From positions 1 to 45,711 of the forward strand of contig PHDJ01000036.1 of NCBI GenBank assembly GCA_002842575.1: a stretch of 45,711 nucleotides of DNA, given 5' to 3'. The stretch's first letter is position 1; every line of letters starts with the position of its first letter. Under the pieces are notes generated by a model, which was given only the letters and a program-made list of their open reading frames with translations, had not been told where the DNA came from and made no database searches. This document shows, piece by piece, positions 1-9,630 of the stretch. Source of the stretch: Bacteroidetes bacterium HGW-Bacteroidetes-2. GTDB taxonomy: Bacteria; Bacteroidota; Bacteroidia; Flavobacteriales; Flavobacteriaceae. A program made the translations under genes and the position numbers.

Positions 1-190
1 ACAGCGCTAACTTTAGTTCAGTTTATCAATAAGTTTATTTTTGATAGACCGTTAAACAATATTAAAACTCAAATAATTTAATTTCACCCAACGGGTTAAA
101 ATTATAAATGAAATTTTATATATCGAAAACCTATAATCACAATTTACACCTAAATACTTCAATTTAAAAAAATAAGCATATTTTTACAAA

Positions 191-916
191 ATGAAAGTAG
201 AATATTACCATGTTTCAGAATTTCCGGGATGGGACAAATCGCCTAAATTATTATTAAACCTAATACAAGAGTTTAACGCTCAAAAAGTCTTAGAAATTGG
301 CTCTGGTGCAAATCCAACGTTAGATCCGGAAAAGGTAACTGCTTTAAAAATTAAATACACAACAAATGATTTGTCCGCTGAAGAACTAGCTAAAGCTTCT
401 TCGGTTTTTTCAACTTGGAATGCAAATTTATGCACTCCGCAAATTGCAAAAATTTATAAGGAAAGATACCAACTTATTTTTAGCCGCATGGTTAACGAGC
501 ACATCAAAGACGGAAAAACTTACTATAAAAATATTTACGATTTATTAGAACCGGGAGGTATTACTGCACACTGCTTTTCTACGCTATATGCACTTCCGTT
601 TTTGGTTAATAAATTATTTCCGGAAAGAATTACGGATAAGCTTTTAAACATTTTTAGCCCTCGGGATCGATTTAAACACGAAAAATTTCCTGCATACTAC
701 AGTTGGAGCCGCGGTCCCTCTCCCAAATCAATTAGACGCTTTAAATCGCTTGGTTTTGAGGTTATTGATTATGTGGGCTATTTTGGTCACGGGTATTATA
801 AAAAAAGATTCCCCTTTTTAGACCTTTTGGAACAAACTAAAGCCAGATGGCTAGTTAAAAACCCGATACCTTGTTTTACTAGCTATGCCTATGTATTATT
901 AAGAAAAATAGATTAA
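191..916 (+). CDS. Class I SAM-dependent methyltransferase
   Basis: 241 aa. Residues about 32-40 (VLEIGSGAN) form the glycine-rich SAM-binding motif I of Rossmann-fold methyltransferases; the segment LLEPGGITAHCFSTL near residue 118 fits the post-motif strand and loop. No signal peptide is seen; the protein looks cytosolic. It stands at the edge of the polysaccharide cluster, so it may methylate a sugar or a lipid-linked intermediate, but the substrate is not visible. The upstream 190 bases are AT-rich and hold no recognisable gene. A TATTTTTA box (179-186), one mismatch from the Bacteroidota -7 element, lies right before the ATG. Confidence 0.75.
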   Translation: MKVEYYHVSEFPGWDKSPKLLLNLIQEFNAQKVLEIGSGANPTLDPEKVTALKIKYTTNDLSAEELAKASSVFSTWNANLCTPQIAKIYKERYQLIFSRMVNEHIKDGKTYYKNIYDLLEPGGITAHCFSTLYALPFLVNKLFPERITDKLLNIFSPRDRFKHEKFPAYYSWSRGPSPKSIRRFKSLGFEVIDYVGYFGHGYYKKRFPFLDLLEQTKARWLVKNPIPCFTSYAYVLLRKID

Positions 917-1025
917 AAGAAACTAAATGAAACTGTTGAAACATATAATCTTAAATTTTATGTTTTAATAAATAGAGGGTTTATTTGTTCTATTTTTTAA
1001 TTAAAAACCTTTAATTAAATTATCT

Positions 1026-1056
1026 TTTCATATCTCCCCAATTACCCCTACTTTTG
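1026..1056 (+). promoter_or_regulatory. Bacteroidota-type promoter before the WecG/TagA gene
   Basis: A perfect -7 box TACTTTTG lies at 1049-1056 and a near-match -33 (TTTC for TTTG) at 1026-1029, spaced 19 nt apart. The ATG at 1080 follows 23 nt after the -7 box. Assigned by sequence only. Confidence 0.5.
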
Positions 1057-1079
1057 CCACCATATTTAGCGAGCGAGCT

Positions 1080-1820
1080 ATGAGCCCTAAAATCGATTTA
1101 TTAAAAACACACATACATAATCTTTCCATGCAGGAAACTCTTGCGTTGGTAGAAAATGCCATTGTTGAGAATAGGCAAGTGCATCACATGGTGGTAAATG
1201 CCGGTAAATTGGTTTCCATTCAAAAAAATAACGAGTTACTAGAAAGCGTTAATAGTGCTGATATCATCAATGCCGATGGACAAGCTGTGGTTTGGGCATC
1301 AAAATTTTTAGGAGTTCCTCTTAAAGAACGTGTAGCAGGCATTGACCTTATGGAAAACCTAGTGGAAATGGCCCACAAAAAGAAGTTTAAAATATATTTA
1401 CTGGGGGCCAATGAAGAAGTGGTATCAAAGTTGGCAGCTATTTATAAAGAAAAATACAGCCCAAACCTTATAGCGGGTTACAGAAACGGCTATTTTTTAG
1501 AAGAAGAAGAAATCGATATTGTTTCCGATATTGTTACGTCTAAAGCTCAAATGCTTTTTGTAGCCATCACTTCTCCTAAAAAAGAAAACTTTCTTCACAA
1601 ACACAAAACAGCGCTTTCTTCTGTAAACTTCATCATGGGCGTAGGCGGCAGCTTCGACGTGTTTGCCGGCAAAACAAAACGCGCACCACTCTGGATACAA
1701 AAAATTGGAATGGAATGGTTTTACCGCTTTCTACAAGAACCCAAAAGAATGTGGAAAAGATACCTCATAGGCAACACAAAATTCTTATTTTTGGTGCTGA
1801 AAGAAAAATTCAAAAAATAA
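1080..1820 (+). CDS. WecG/TagA/CpsF family glycosyltransferase (GT26)
   Basis: 246 aa, the usual length of this family. It would transfer a sugar (ManNAc, ManNAcA or similar in characterised members) from a nucleotide donor to a polyprenyl-diphosphate-linked acceptor at the inner face of the cytoplasmic membrane. Seen in the sequence: NADGQAVVWASK near residue 64, which matches the conserved NADG/P motif, and GVGGSFDVFAGKTKRAP near residue 190, the family's GxGGxxDxxAGxxxRAP motif. Start chosen at the ATG 23 nt after a good -7 box. It is followed by 181 nt before ugd. Confidence 0.88.
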   Translation: MSPKIDLLKTHIHNLSMQETLALVENAIVENRQVHHMVVNAGKLVSIQKNNELLESVNSADIINADGQAVVWASKFLGVPLKERVAGIDLMENLVEMAHKKKFKIYLLGANEEVVSKLAAIYKEKYSPNLIAGYRNGYFLEEEEIDIVSDIVTSKAQMLFVAITSPKKENFLHKHKTALSSVNFIMGVGGSFDVFAGKTKRAPLWIQKIGMEWFYRFLQEPKRMWKRYLIGNTKFLFLVLKEKFKK

Positions 1821-1852
1821 AAGCAGATTTTTTCCGAATTTCTATCAAAGAC

Positions 1853-1898
1853 TTCTTTGTGGTCTTTGTGTAAAACATAGTGCCCTTTGTGGTTAAAA
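1853..1898 (+). repeat. Short ctttgtgg repeat, minisatellite-like remnant
   Basis: Copies of ctttgtgg at 1855-1862 and 1885-1892 with a partial ctttgtg at 1864-1870, all in direct orientation, within the 181-nt gap before ugd. Degenerate runs of this phrase are familiar in Bacteroidota intergenic DNA. No gene is seen in the gap. Confidence 0.4.
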
Positions 1899-2001
1899 AC
1901 ACTTTGCTGCCGCACTTGACTTTGATGAAAATTGGAAGTTTAAATAACGAGATTAACTACGTTGAACCTAAAGGTTTCCCGCCTTTGCGTATATAAGGAT
2001 T

Positions 2002-3315
2002 ATGAAAATAGCAGTAATAGGAACAGGCTATGTAGGCCTGGTAACAGGCACCTGCCTGGCAGAAACAGGAAATGAAGTGGTGTGTGTCGATATCGATGCA
2101 AACAAAGTACAACGCATGAAAAACGGAGAGGTTCCCATTTACGAACCTCATTTAGATTTGCTTTTTGAACGCAACATCAAAGCCGGTCGCCTTAGCTTTA
2201 CCACCTCCTTAGAGGAGGGATTAGAACACGGTGAAATCATTTTTCTAGCTTTACCAACCCCAGAAGATGAAGACGGCTCTGCCGACTTGAGCTACGTACT
2301 TGGCGTAGCTGACCAAATAGGAAAAAAAATAAAAACCTATAAAGTTATTGTGGACAAAAGCACGGTTCCTGTTGGCACTTCCGATAGGGTAAAAGAAACC
2401 ATTGCCAAACACGCAACTTGCGAATTTGATGTGGTGTCAAATCCAGAATTTTTAAGGGAAGGCTTTGCAGTGGACGATTTCTTAAAACCCGAAAGAATTG
2501 TGGTGGGATCCAGTAGCGATAGAGCAACCGATTTAATTAAAAAACTATATAGCCCCTTTGTGCGTTCGGGGAACCCCATTATTATTATGGACGAGCGTTC
2601 GGCAGAACTTACAAAATATGCCGCAAACGCCTTTTTAGCCACAAAAATTACCTTTATGAACGAGATTGCCAACTATTGTGAACTCGTAGGGGCTGACGTA
2701 GACAAAGTTCGTATCGGTATGGGAACAGACTCTCGTATAGGGAAACGGTTTTTATTTCCGGGCATTGGCTATGGCGGCTCTTGTTTTCCGAAAGATGTGA
2801 AAGCGTTACACAAATCAGGTAAAGACGAAAATCATGACTTTCAAATTTTAAGCGCAGTATTACAAATAAATAAAAAGCAAAAAACCATTTTGCTTCCCAA
2901 AATAGAAGCCTACTTTAAAGGAAACTTAAAAGACAAAAAAATTGCTCTTTGGGGCTTAGCTTTTAAACCAGAAACTGACGATATAAGAGAAGCTCCAGCG
3001 TTAGAAATTATAGAAGCATTGTTAGATAAAGGAGCAACTATTTCTGCCTTTGACCCCGAAGCTATGCCCAATGTAGAAAAAAAATTAGGCAACCAAATTG
3101 ATTTTGCCGCATCTATGTATAAAGCATTAGAAAATGCCGATGCATTAGTGATTTGTACAGAATGGAGTATTTTCAGAACACCAAACTTTGAAAAGATGAA
3201 AACCTTACTGAATAACCATATTATTTTTGACGGAAGAAATCTATATGAAGTAAATGAAATTAAGGAACAAGGATTTACATATCTTTCTATTGGACGGCCG
3301 GCCACTATTGCTTAA
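2002..3315 (+). CDS. ugd: UDP-glucose 6-dehydrogenase
   Basis: 437 aa. It oxidises UDP-glucose to UDP-glucuronate with two NAD+. Residues 3-13 (IAVIGTGYVGL) are the NAD-binding Rossmann loop; GGSCFPKD carries the catalytic cysteine at residue 261; the C-terminal part (ALWGLAFKPETDDIREAP near residue 315) is the UDP-binding domain signature. Full length. The next gene is a UDP-glucuronate decarboxylase-like epimerase, so the product probably feeds UDP-xylose formation as well as direct use of glucuronate. Confidence 0.95.
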   Translation: MKIAVIGTGYVGLVTGTCLAETGNEVVCVDIDANKVQRMKNGEVPIYEPHLDLLFERNIKAGRLSFTTSLEEGLEHGEIIFLALPTPEDEDGSADLSYVLGVADQIGKKIKTYKVIVDKSTVPVGTSDRVKETIAKHATCEFDVVSNPEFLREGFAVDDFLKPERIVVGSSSDRATDLIKKLYSPFVRSGNPIIIMDERSAELTKYAANAFLATKITFMNEIANYCELVGADVDKVRIGMGTDSRIGKRFLFPGIGYGGSCFPKDVKALHKSGKDENHDFQILSAVLQINKKQKTILLPKIEAYFKGNLKDKKIALWGLAFKPETDDIREAPALEIIEALLDKGATISAFDPEAMPNVEKKLGNQIDFAASMYKALENADALVICTEWSIFRTPNFEKMKTLLNNHIIFDGRNLYEVNEIKEQGFTYLSIGRPATIA

Positions 3316-3430
3316 AAAATGTTTTTGTCTTTTAAATTAAGGTATATTCTTTTTTTTGAATTTCTTTGCAAGCAAAAAATATAATAAAAAAAAGAAATAG
3401 TAGCACAGCATTAAAATGTAAATAGAAAAC

Positions 3431-4444
3431 ATGCAACAAGAATCTAATTTAGAACCCAGAAAGAAAATATTAGTAACAGGAGCCGCAGGATTTTTAGGAT
3501 CTCATTTGTGTGATAGATTTATCAAAGAAGGGTTTTATGTAATTGCTATGGACAACCTGATAACAGGAGACCTAAAAAATATAGAACACCTATTCAAACT
3601 TTCTAATTTTGAATTTCATCACCACGATATCACCACGTTTGTTCATGTTCCTGGAAAATTAGATTATATATTGCATTTTGCATCTCCAGCTAGTCCAATA
3701 GATTATTTAAAAATTCCTATTCAAACACTTAAAGTTGGCTCCTTAGGAACCCATAATTTATTGGGTCTTGCCAAAGAAAAAAACGCAAGAATTCTCATAG
3801 CCTCTACCTCAGAAGTGTATGGCGACCCACTAGTACATCCGCAAACCGAAGATTATTATGGCAACGTAAACACTATTAGTCAAAGAGGAGTATATGATGA
3901 AGCAAAACGTTTTCAAGAATCCATTACCATGGCGTACCACCGTTTTCATGGCGTAGAAACCAGAATAGCCAGAATATTTAATACCTATGGCCCAAGAATG
4001 AGGTTAAATGATGGTAGAGTTATTCCTGCTTTTATAGGACAAGCATTACGTGGCGAAGATTTAACCGTATTTGGTATAGGAAACCAAACCAGGTCCTTTT
4101 GTTATGTGGAGGATCAAGTGGAAGGCATATATCGATTGTTGTTAAGCGACTATTCAGAGCCTGTAAATATTGGCAATCCAAACGAAATTACGATACTAGA
4201 ATTTGCCGAAGAAATCATCAAACTAACTGGCACCAAACAAAAAATTGTATTTAAACCCTTGCCCCAAGACGACCCAATGCAGCGCCAGCCGGACATTAGC
4301 AGAGCAAAAAAAATACTTGGTTGGGAGCCAAAAGTTTCCAGACAGGAAGGCATGAAAATTACCTATGATTATTTTAAAGCACTTTCAACAGAAGAGCTTT
4401 GGAAAAGTGAACATAAAGACTTTTCTAAACACATAAGAAAATAA
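3431..4444 (+). CDS. NAD-dependent epimerase, probable UDP-glucuronate decarboxylase (UXS)
   Basis: 337 aa extended short-chain dehydrogenase. [16 protein letters not shown] (residues 15-30) is the GxxGxxG NAD loop, and Y155-x3-K159 (YDEAKR) is the catalytic pair. [15 protein letters not shown] and [19 protein letters not shown] are typical of UXS proteins, which oxidise UDP-glucuronate, decarboxylate it and reduce the product to UDP-xylose. Placement right after ugd supports that assignment. Alternatives are a dTDP-glucose dehydratase or UDP-glucose epimerase, which the C-terminal motifs make less likely. Two bases separate it from the sugar transferase. Confidence 0.85.
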   Translation: MQQESNLEPRKKILVTGAAGFLGSHLCDRFIKEGFYVIAMDNLITGDLKNIEHLFKLSNFEFHHHDITTFVHVPGKLDYILHFASPASPIDYLKIPIQTLKVGSLGTHNLLGLAKEKNARILIASTSEVYGDPLVHPQTEDYYGNVNTISQRGVYDEAKRFQESITMAYHRFHGVETRIARIFNTYGPRMRLNDGRVIPAFIGQALRGEDLTVFGIGNQTRSFCYVEDQVEGIYRLLLSDYSEPVNIGNPNEITILEFAEEIIKLTGTKQKIVFKPLPQDDPMQRQPDISRAKKILGWEPKVSRQEGMKITYDYFKALSTEELWKSEHKDFSKHIRK

Positions 4445-4446
4445 AA

Positions 4447-5802
4447 ATGCTATTTAAACGAGGAAGATATTCCGGTTATTTAAGACCAATTTCATATTTT
4501 TTGGATTTGTTTGTAATTAACTATTTGGCTATGGAAATATTCTTTCAAAATATGCCATATATTAATTTCATTTTCTTCACCTCCATAGCTTGGATCCTGC
4601 TTTCCATAAAATCTAATTTTTATGAAATTTATCGTTTCACACAAGTAGTAAAGATTTTTTCGCTACTTGTAAAACAATTGGTGCTTTTTACGCTTATTGT
4701 TTTCGCTTTTTTTGGGTATTATACAAATGTAAGCAAGGACCCCTTTCTTGTTATAAAATATGTTTTATGCGTTTTTCTTTTTATCACTATTTTTAAACTC
4801 ACTATTTATTACTTACTTAAAAAATATCGTGTTTTACTTGGGGGTAATTATCGAAATACGGTAATTATTGGCAAGAATAAAAAAACCGAACAATTAGAAC
4901 AGTTTTTTAAGGAAAATCCGGTGTACGGATACCAATTGCAAAAAGTGTTTGATTTAAGGAGCGATGAAAAAGTAACATTAGAAGACTGTTTTGAATATAT
5001 TCAAAAAAATGAAGTGGACGAAATTTATTCCTCTGTTGCCGAATTAACCAATAAAGAAATCTTAGCCCTCATCGATTTTGCCGATAACAACTTAAAGATT
5101 TTAAAATTTTTACCGGACAATAAAGAAATCTATACCAAAAAATTAGAATACGATTATTACGGCTTTTTGCCCATACTCTCTTTGCGGAAAATTCCCATTC
5201 AAGAACCACTAAATCAATTTATAAAAAGAGTTTTTGATGTGATTGTATCCCTTATTGTTATTGTTGGGGTTTTGTCTTGGTTAACACCCATCATAGCCAT
5301 TATCATAAAACTAGAATCCAAAGGACCTGTTTTCTTCAAACAAAAAAGAAACGGACTAGATTATCAAGAGTTTTTTTGTTATAAATTTCGGTCCATGAAG
5401 CCCAATCTGGTTGCCGATTTGTATCAGGTTACAAAAGGCGATGAACGAATTACAAGAGTGGGTAAAATCATCAGAAAAACAAGTATTGATGAATTACCAC
5501 AGTTTATCAATGTCCTTAAAGGCGATATGTCGGTTGTTGGTCCAAGACCACATATGGTCAGTCATACACACATGTATGCCGAACGTATAGACAAGTTTAT
5601 GGTGCGTCATTTCATTAAACCCGGCATTACCGGATTAGCACAAGTAAGTGGTTATCGCGGCGAAGTAGAAACCGATGAAGACATCATTAACCGCGTGCGT
5701 TTTGATATTTTTTATTTAGAAAACTGGTCACTGCTTTTAGATTTAAAAATTGTATTTCAAACTATTTTTAATGCAGTAAAAGGCGAAAAAAAAGCGTATT
5801 AA
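4447..5802 (+). CDS. Polyprenyl glycosylphosphotransferase (priming sugar transferase)
   Basis: 451 aa. The N-terminal third holds about four hydrophobic membrane segments (residues 10-130), the middle has a CoA-binding-like Rossmann fold region (NTVIIGKNKKTEQL near residue 137), and the C-terminal 190 residues are the bacterial sugar transferase domain: KRVFDV, KLESKGPVFFKQKR, YKFRSMK, SIDELPQFINVLKGDMS and VGPRP. Members of the WcaJ/ExoY group move a sugar-1-phosphate onto undecaprenyl phosphate and so start a repeat unit. Its stop codon overlaps the stop of the convergent GT4 gene, with no terminator between them. Confidence 0.92.
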   Translation: MLFKRGRYSGYLRPISYFLDLFVINYLAMEIFFQNMPYINFIFFTSIAWILLSIKSNFYEIYRFTQVVKIFSLLVKQLVLFTLIVFAFFGYYTNVSKDPFLVIKYVLCVFLFITIFKLTIYYLLKKYRVLLGGNYRNTVIIGKNKKTEQLEQFFKENPVYGYQLQKVFDLRSDEKVTLEDCFEYIQKNEVDEIYSSVAELTNKEILALIDFADNNLKILKFLPDNKEIYTKKLEYDYYGFLPILSLRKIPIQEPLNQFIKRVFDVIVSLIVIVGVLSWLTPIIAIIIKLESKGPVFFKQKRNGLDYQEFFCYKFRSMKPNLVADLYQVTKGDERITRVGKIIRKTSIDELPQFINVLKGDMSVVGPRPHMVSHTHMYAERIDKFMVRHFIKPGITGLAQVSGYRGEVETDEDIINRVRFDIFYLENWSLLLDLKIVFQTIFNAVKGEKKAY

Positions 5803-6971
5803 ACGGCATTTATTTCGTTAAACACTACTTCAAATTGACTTTCTAAATCAAATTGTTGACGAGAAACTTCGAGAATTTCTTTTTTATTTGGAAGGGCAAT
5901 AGAGAATTTGGCAATCTTTTTAAGAAGAATATTCAAGCTTTTATAATCTAAATCGTTGATAACAAATCCTATATTATTTTCTTTTACAATAGCTGCTCCT
6001 TCCCCTCCAGAAAGATAAATAATAGGTAAACCAAGCCCTGCATATTCAAATATTTTTGAAGGAACAGAACCATAAATGCGATTTTTAAGAGGAATAATCC
6101 CTATATCAAATTTAGGGATTACCTGATGAAGAAGCTGTCTTTCTATGGATCCGTGATAAAATATGGAGGGATGGTTTTCGGTAACGTGTGCTATTTTTTT
6201 TGCCTCAGGACCATTGCCATAAATATGAAATTCCATGTTTTTTGGAATTTGTATTTTGTCTATTAATTGCAATAGGCCTTGTGCCACCCCTAATAATCCA
6301 GCATAAAACAATGTAAAACCATCTTTTTCTTGATTATTTTCCGGAAGGAACGTGCGTTTAAGTATAGGAAAATTTCTATACAAAACAACCTTAGCATTCG
6401 GGTGACTTTTCTGGATGTGAACCATTATTTCTTTAGACTGCGCAAGGATTAGGCGCACATTATTATAACAATAAAGCTCCAGTTTTTCAAGATAATTATA
6501 ATACCATCCTTTTTTTAATATTCCCATTGTTAGGCCTGCAAGCGGCCATAAATCCGACACATTAAGAATTATTATTTTTCCCTTTAATTTTCCCACAAAA
6601 ACGGCAGTATAACCAATCAGTAAAGGCGAACATTGTACAATAATCTTTTCAGGGGTTTTTTTTAAAAGTAGAAAAAGGAGCAAACTAAAACAAAAGGTAA
6701 GCATAGAAAAAAGTCGTACAAACTTGTTTGTAGAATTACTGGCAATGTGCCATAAACGATACACAGAAATTCCCGACTCGATTTTTTTTGAAAGGAGGCG
6801 TCCACGATATCCTTTAAATACATAGCCATACGGATAATTAGGTAGCGGACATACCACAGAAACAGCAACCTTCTTTTTAAGAAGTTCCTCACCCAAAGTA
6901 AAAATACGATTGGGTGCGGCTCCAGTTTCTGGAGGGAAATAGTTGGTAACTATTAAAATTTCTTTATTCAT
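5799..6971 (-). CDS. Glycosyltransferase family 4 (WbuB-like)
   Basis: 390 aa, GT-B fold. The N-terminus, NYFPPETGAAPNRIFTLGEE, is typical of WbuB-type GT4 enzymes, and the C-terminal half has the donor site: FYAGLLGVAQGL near residue 220 and the E-x7-E stretch in PSKIFEYAGLGLPIIY near residue 305. A hydrophobic patch around residues 88-105 (MLTFCFSLLLFLLL) is common in this group and suggests membrane association. It overlaps the upstream CapK-like gene by 8 nt, so the two are probably cotranscribed and coupled. The sugar it transfers cannot be read from sequence. Confidence 0.88.
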   Translation of the reverse strand: MNKEILIVTNYFPPETGAAPNRIFTLGEELLKKKVAVSVVCPLPNYPYGYVFKGYRGRLLSKKIESGISVYRLWHIASNSTNKFVRLFSMLTFCFSLLLFLLLKKTPEKIIVQCSPLLIGYTAVFVGKLKGKIIILNVSDLWPLAGLTMGILKKGWYYNYLEKLELYCYNNVRLILAQSKEIMVHIQKSHPNAKVVLYRNFPILKRTFLPENNQEKDGFTLFYAGLLGVAQGLLQLIDKIQIPKNMEFHIYGNGPEAKKIAHVTENHPSIFYHGSIERQLLHQVIPKFDIGIIPLKNRIYGSVPSKIFEYAGLGLPIIYLSGGEGAAIVKENNIGFVINDLDYKSLNILLKKIAKFSIALPNKKEILEVSRQQFDLESQFEVVFNEINAV

Positions 6972-8277
6972 GAATTTGAGAAGTAAATTGTTTCAATTTT
7001 CCTCGATTTTGCCTGTTTAAAAAGGGAACGCGCTTTAAAATGGTGGTTAAATCTGCTTCTAGATAAGTGGCTAGCGCTTTTTCTATTTCTTTTTTTTCTT
7101 TTTCGGTCAATGGTTTTTCAGAAACGTATTCTATTTCAAAAGTGTCTTTTTTAGTTTGAGTTATAATAAATTCTTTCACGTTGCCACTGTCTTCCATTAT
7201 ACTTTTTGTTACATAATAAAAAGTAAGTCCGGGCACAACTTTTCCGCTAGGAAGGGTTGCTATATCATTAGTTCTTCCGATAAGTGCTTTTAAAATGGGG
7301 TTTTTAAAAGTACTTTTTTCGTCTAAAACACCACTATCGCCTATGTCATACCGAATAAAAGGATGCGCTTTGTTATATAGCGATGTAATAACGATGCGCC
7401 CGGAAGTGCCGTTAGGAAGTGGTTGATTGTCTTCGTCTAAAATTTCTACAAAAAGGGTTTCGCTATTCACCACAAATTCTTCAAGGCCATTTGTAAATGC
7501 AATCAAATCCAGTTCAGAAGCTCCATATTCGTTGATTACGGGCACACCAAATTGTTTTTCCATTAACTGCTTATCTGTATCAAAAAGCATTTCAGAAGTA
7601 ACCATACATACTTTTAGAGTGGAACAAACTTCTTTTAAAACAATATTTTCTTGTTTTAAATATTTTGCAAAAAGCACTAGAGAACTCGTATAACCGTTGA
7701 GGTAATCAAACTTAGTTTTTGAAAACTTTTTTAAAAACTGCATCAGTTTTTTTTCTGAAAGGTCAAAAATCGGGAATCGATAGCGGCTGCTGAGCCTATC
7801 TTTAAGCCGTTCTTTAGTATAACCGAGGATATCTAGCGGGATTCCATAAAAACGAGCCTGAAAGGATCTACTTATGCGCAAACCGTGCCAGCCTAAACGG
7901 TCTTGGATAATTGCCCAAGTTAGTGCGTGACACCATTTATCTTTAGCAAACATAAATGGGTGACCGCTGGAACCAGAGGTTTTATTAATATAAATGGTTT
8001 TTTCAGAATAGCCCTCAGAAAGTCGCTTTTTTAGAGGTTGCTGTAAATCACTTTTATGCATTACCGGAATTTCACTCCATTGTTTAAACGGTTTGTTGCC
8101 AATGAATTCGTTATAAAAAGGGGTGTTTTTTATGTGAAATTCAAGAATAGCTTGACGTTGTTTTTTTACATAATGAATGTAGTCCTCCTCAGCAATTGCT
8201 TGAATTTTTTGCAAATAGTCTTTTGCCTTCTGAATGGGAAATCCTTTTATATCTAATATAAAATCAAATAAATTCAA
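6964..8277 (-). CDS. CapK / phenylacetate-CoA ligase-like adenylate-forming protein
   Basis: About 437 aa. The phosphate-binding loop TSGSSGHPFMF of the ANL superfamily is clear, followed by INEYGASELD and YDIGDSG, which match the A5 and A7 type motifs. CapK relatives sit in capsule and exopolysaccharide clusters and are thought to activate a carboxylic acid for attachment to the polymer; the exact reaction is not established. The start is uncertain: the reading frame is open to a TTG at 8310, but homologues usually begin near the NLFDFILDIKGFPI stretch, so the TTG at 8277 is preferred here. The downstream GT4 gene overlaps it by 8 nt. Confidence 0.8.
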   Translation of the reverse strand: MNLFDFILDIKGFPIQKAKDYLQKIQAIAEEDYIHYVKKQRQAILEFHIKNTPFYNEFIGNKPFKQWSEIPVMHKSDLQQPLKKRLSEGYSEKTIYINKTSGSSGHPFMFAKDKWCHALTWAIIQDRLGWHGLRISRSFQARFYGIPLDILGYTKERLKDRLSSRYRFPIFDLSEKKLMQFLKKFSKTKFDYLNGYTSSLVLFAKYLKQENIVLKEVCSTLKVCMVTSEMLFDTDKQLMEKQFGVPVINEYGASELDLIAFTNGLEEFVVNSETLFVEILDEDNQPLPNGTSGRIVITSLYNKAHPFIRYDIGDSGVLDEKSTFKNPILKALIGRTNDIATLPSGKVVPGLTFYYVTKSIMEDSGNVKEFIITQTKKDTFEIEYVSEKPLTEKEKKEIEKALATYLEADLTTILKRVPFLNRQNRGKLKQFTSQIHE

Positions 8278-8311
8278 TGCTAAAAAATTAGTAGGACAAT
8301 TTACAAACAAT

Positions 8312-8319
8312 TATTTTTG
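8312..8319 (+). promoter_or_regulatory. Candidate -7 box for purD
   Basis: TATTTTTG fits the Bacteroidota -7 consensus TAnnTTTG, 34 nt before the purD ATG. No good -33 box is seen at 19 nt (TTAG lies at 20 nt), so this is tentative. Confidence 0.35.
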
Positions 8320-8353
8320 AAGCCACAGATCCTTCTATAAAATAAATAATAAA

Positions 8354-9625
8354 ATGAATATCTTAATCCTTGGTTCCGGCGGTAGAGAACACACATTTGC
8401 TTGGAAATTTGCTCAAAGTCCGCTTTGTAGAGCGTTATTTGTTGCCCCTGGAAATGCTGGCACATCGCAATTAGCCACAAATGTTGCTATAAATGTAACC
8501 AATTTTGAAGCCATAAAAAACTTTGTTGTTTCTGCTAAAATTAATATGGTAGTTGTAGGCCCTGAAGACCCCTTGGTTTTAGGTATTTATGATTTCTTTT
8601 CTAATGATGATGCTCTAAAAGAAGTGATGTTAATTGGGCCCTCAAAGCACGGAGCTCAATTAGAGGGCAGCAAGGAGTTTGCTAAAGAATTTATGCAGAG
8701 GCACAATATTCCTACAGCAGCATATAGAAGTTTTACTAAAGAAACCATCTTAGATGGCCTTGCTTATTTAAAGAGCACCAAAGCTCCTTATGTGTTAAAA
8801 GCCGATGGCTTGGCTGCAGGAAAAGGAGTTGTTATTTTAGAACATCTGGAACAAGCAAAAACAGAATTAAAAAGTATGCTGCTAGATGAAAAGTTTGGTG
8901 CTGCCAGTAAAACGGTTGTCATAGAGCAATTTTTAAAAGGAATTGAGCTTAGCGTTTTTGTTTTAACCGATGGTAAAAACTACCTTACTTTGCCCACTGC
9001 CAAAGACTATAAACGCATTAGTGAAGGAGATAAAGGACTTAATACAGGAGGCATGGGGGCCATTTCACCAGTTCCATTTGCTGACGAGGCTTTTATGCAA
9101 AAAATAGAAAACAACATTGTAATACCAACGATAAATGGACTGAAAAAGGATGCAATTACCTACAAAGGTTTTGTGTTTATCGGTTTGATAAAAGTAGATG
9201 ACAATCCATTTGTAATTGAATATAATGTGCGAATGGGAGATCCAGAAACTGAAGTTATATTGCCCCGAATTAAAACAGATATCGTACGCATGCTAGAGGC
9301 TACCGCCAAAGGCACTTTAAACACCATTTCCTTAGAAATTGACCCTAGAGCAGCCACAACCGTGATGCTTGTTTCTGGTGGTTATCCAGAGGCTTATGAC
9401 AAGGCATTGCATATTACTGGTTTTGAAAATATGGAAGGCTCAATGGCATTTCATGCGGGTACAACCTTAAAAGACGGAAAAATTGTCACGAATGGTGGAA
9501 GGGTTCTTGCGGTTACTTCCTTAGAAGAAGATTACAAAAAAGCACTAAAAAAATCTTATCAAAATATAGAAAAAATCCATTTTGAAAAGATGTACTACCG
9601 AAAAGATATTGGGTTTGATTTATAA
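8354..9625 (+). CDS. purD: Phosphoribosylamine--glycine ligase
   Basis: 423 aa, full length. PurD joins glycine to 5-phosphoribosylamine with ATP, the second step of purine synthesis, in the cytosol. Seen: ILGSGGREHTFAWKF at the N-terminus; the ATP-grasp segment YVLKADGLAAGKGVVI near residue 145; GGMGAISPVPF near residue 233; and EYNVRMGDPETEVILPR near residue 290, which holds the metal-binding residues. It stands alone on +, between the divergent CapK-like gene and the convergent DUF6341 gene. Confidence 0.96.
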   Translation: MNILILGSGGREHTFAWKFAQSPLCRALFVAPGNAGTSQLATNVAINVTNFEAIKNFVVSAKINMVVVGPEDPLVLGIYDFFSNDDALKEVMLIGPSKHGAQLEGSKEFAKEFMQRHNIPTAAYRSFTKETILDGLAYLKSTKAPYVLKADGLAAGKGVVILEHLEQAKTELKSMLLDEKFGAASKTVVIEQFLKGIELSVFVLTDGKNYLTLPTAKDYKRISEGDKGLNTGGMGAISPVPFADEAFMQKIENNIVIPTINGLKKDAITYKGFVFIGLIKVDDNPFVIEYNVRMGDPETEVILPRIKTDIVRMLEATAKGTLNTISLEIDPRAATTVMLVSGGYPEAYDKALHITGFENMEGSMAFHAGTTLKDGKIVTNGGRVLAVTSLEEDYKKALKKSYQNIEKIHFEKMYYRKDIGFDL

Positions 9626-9630
9626 AACAG

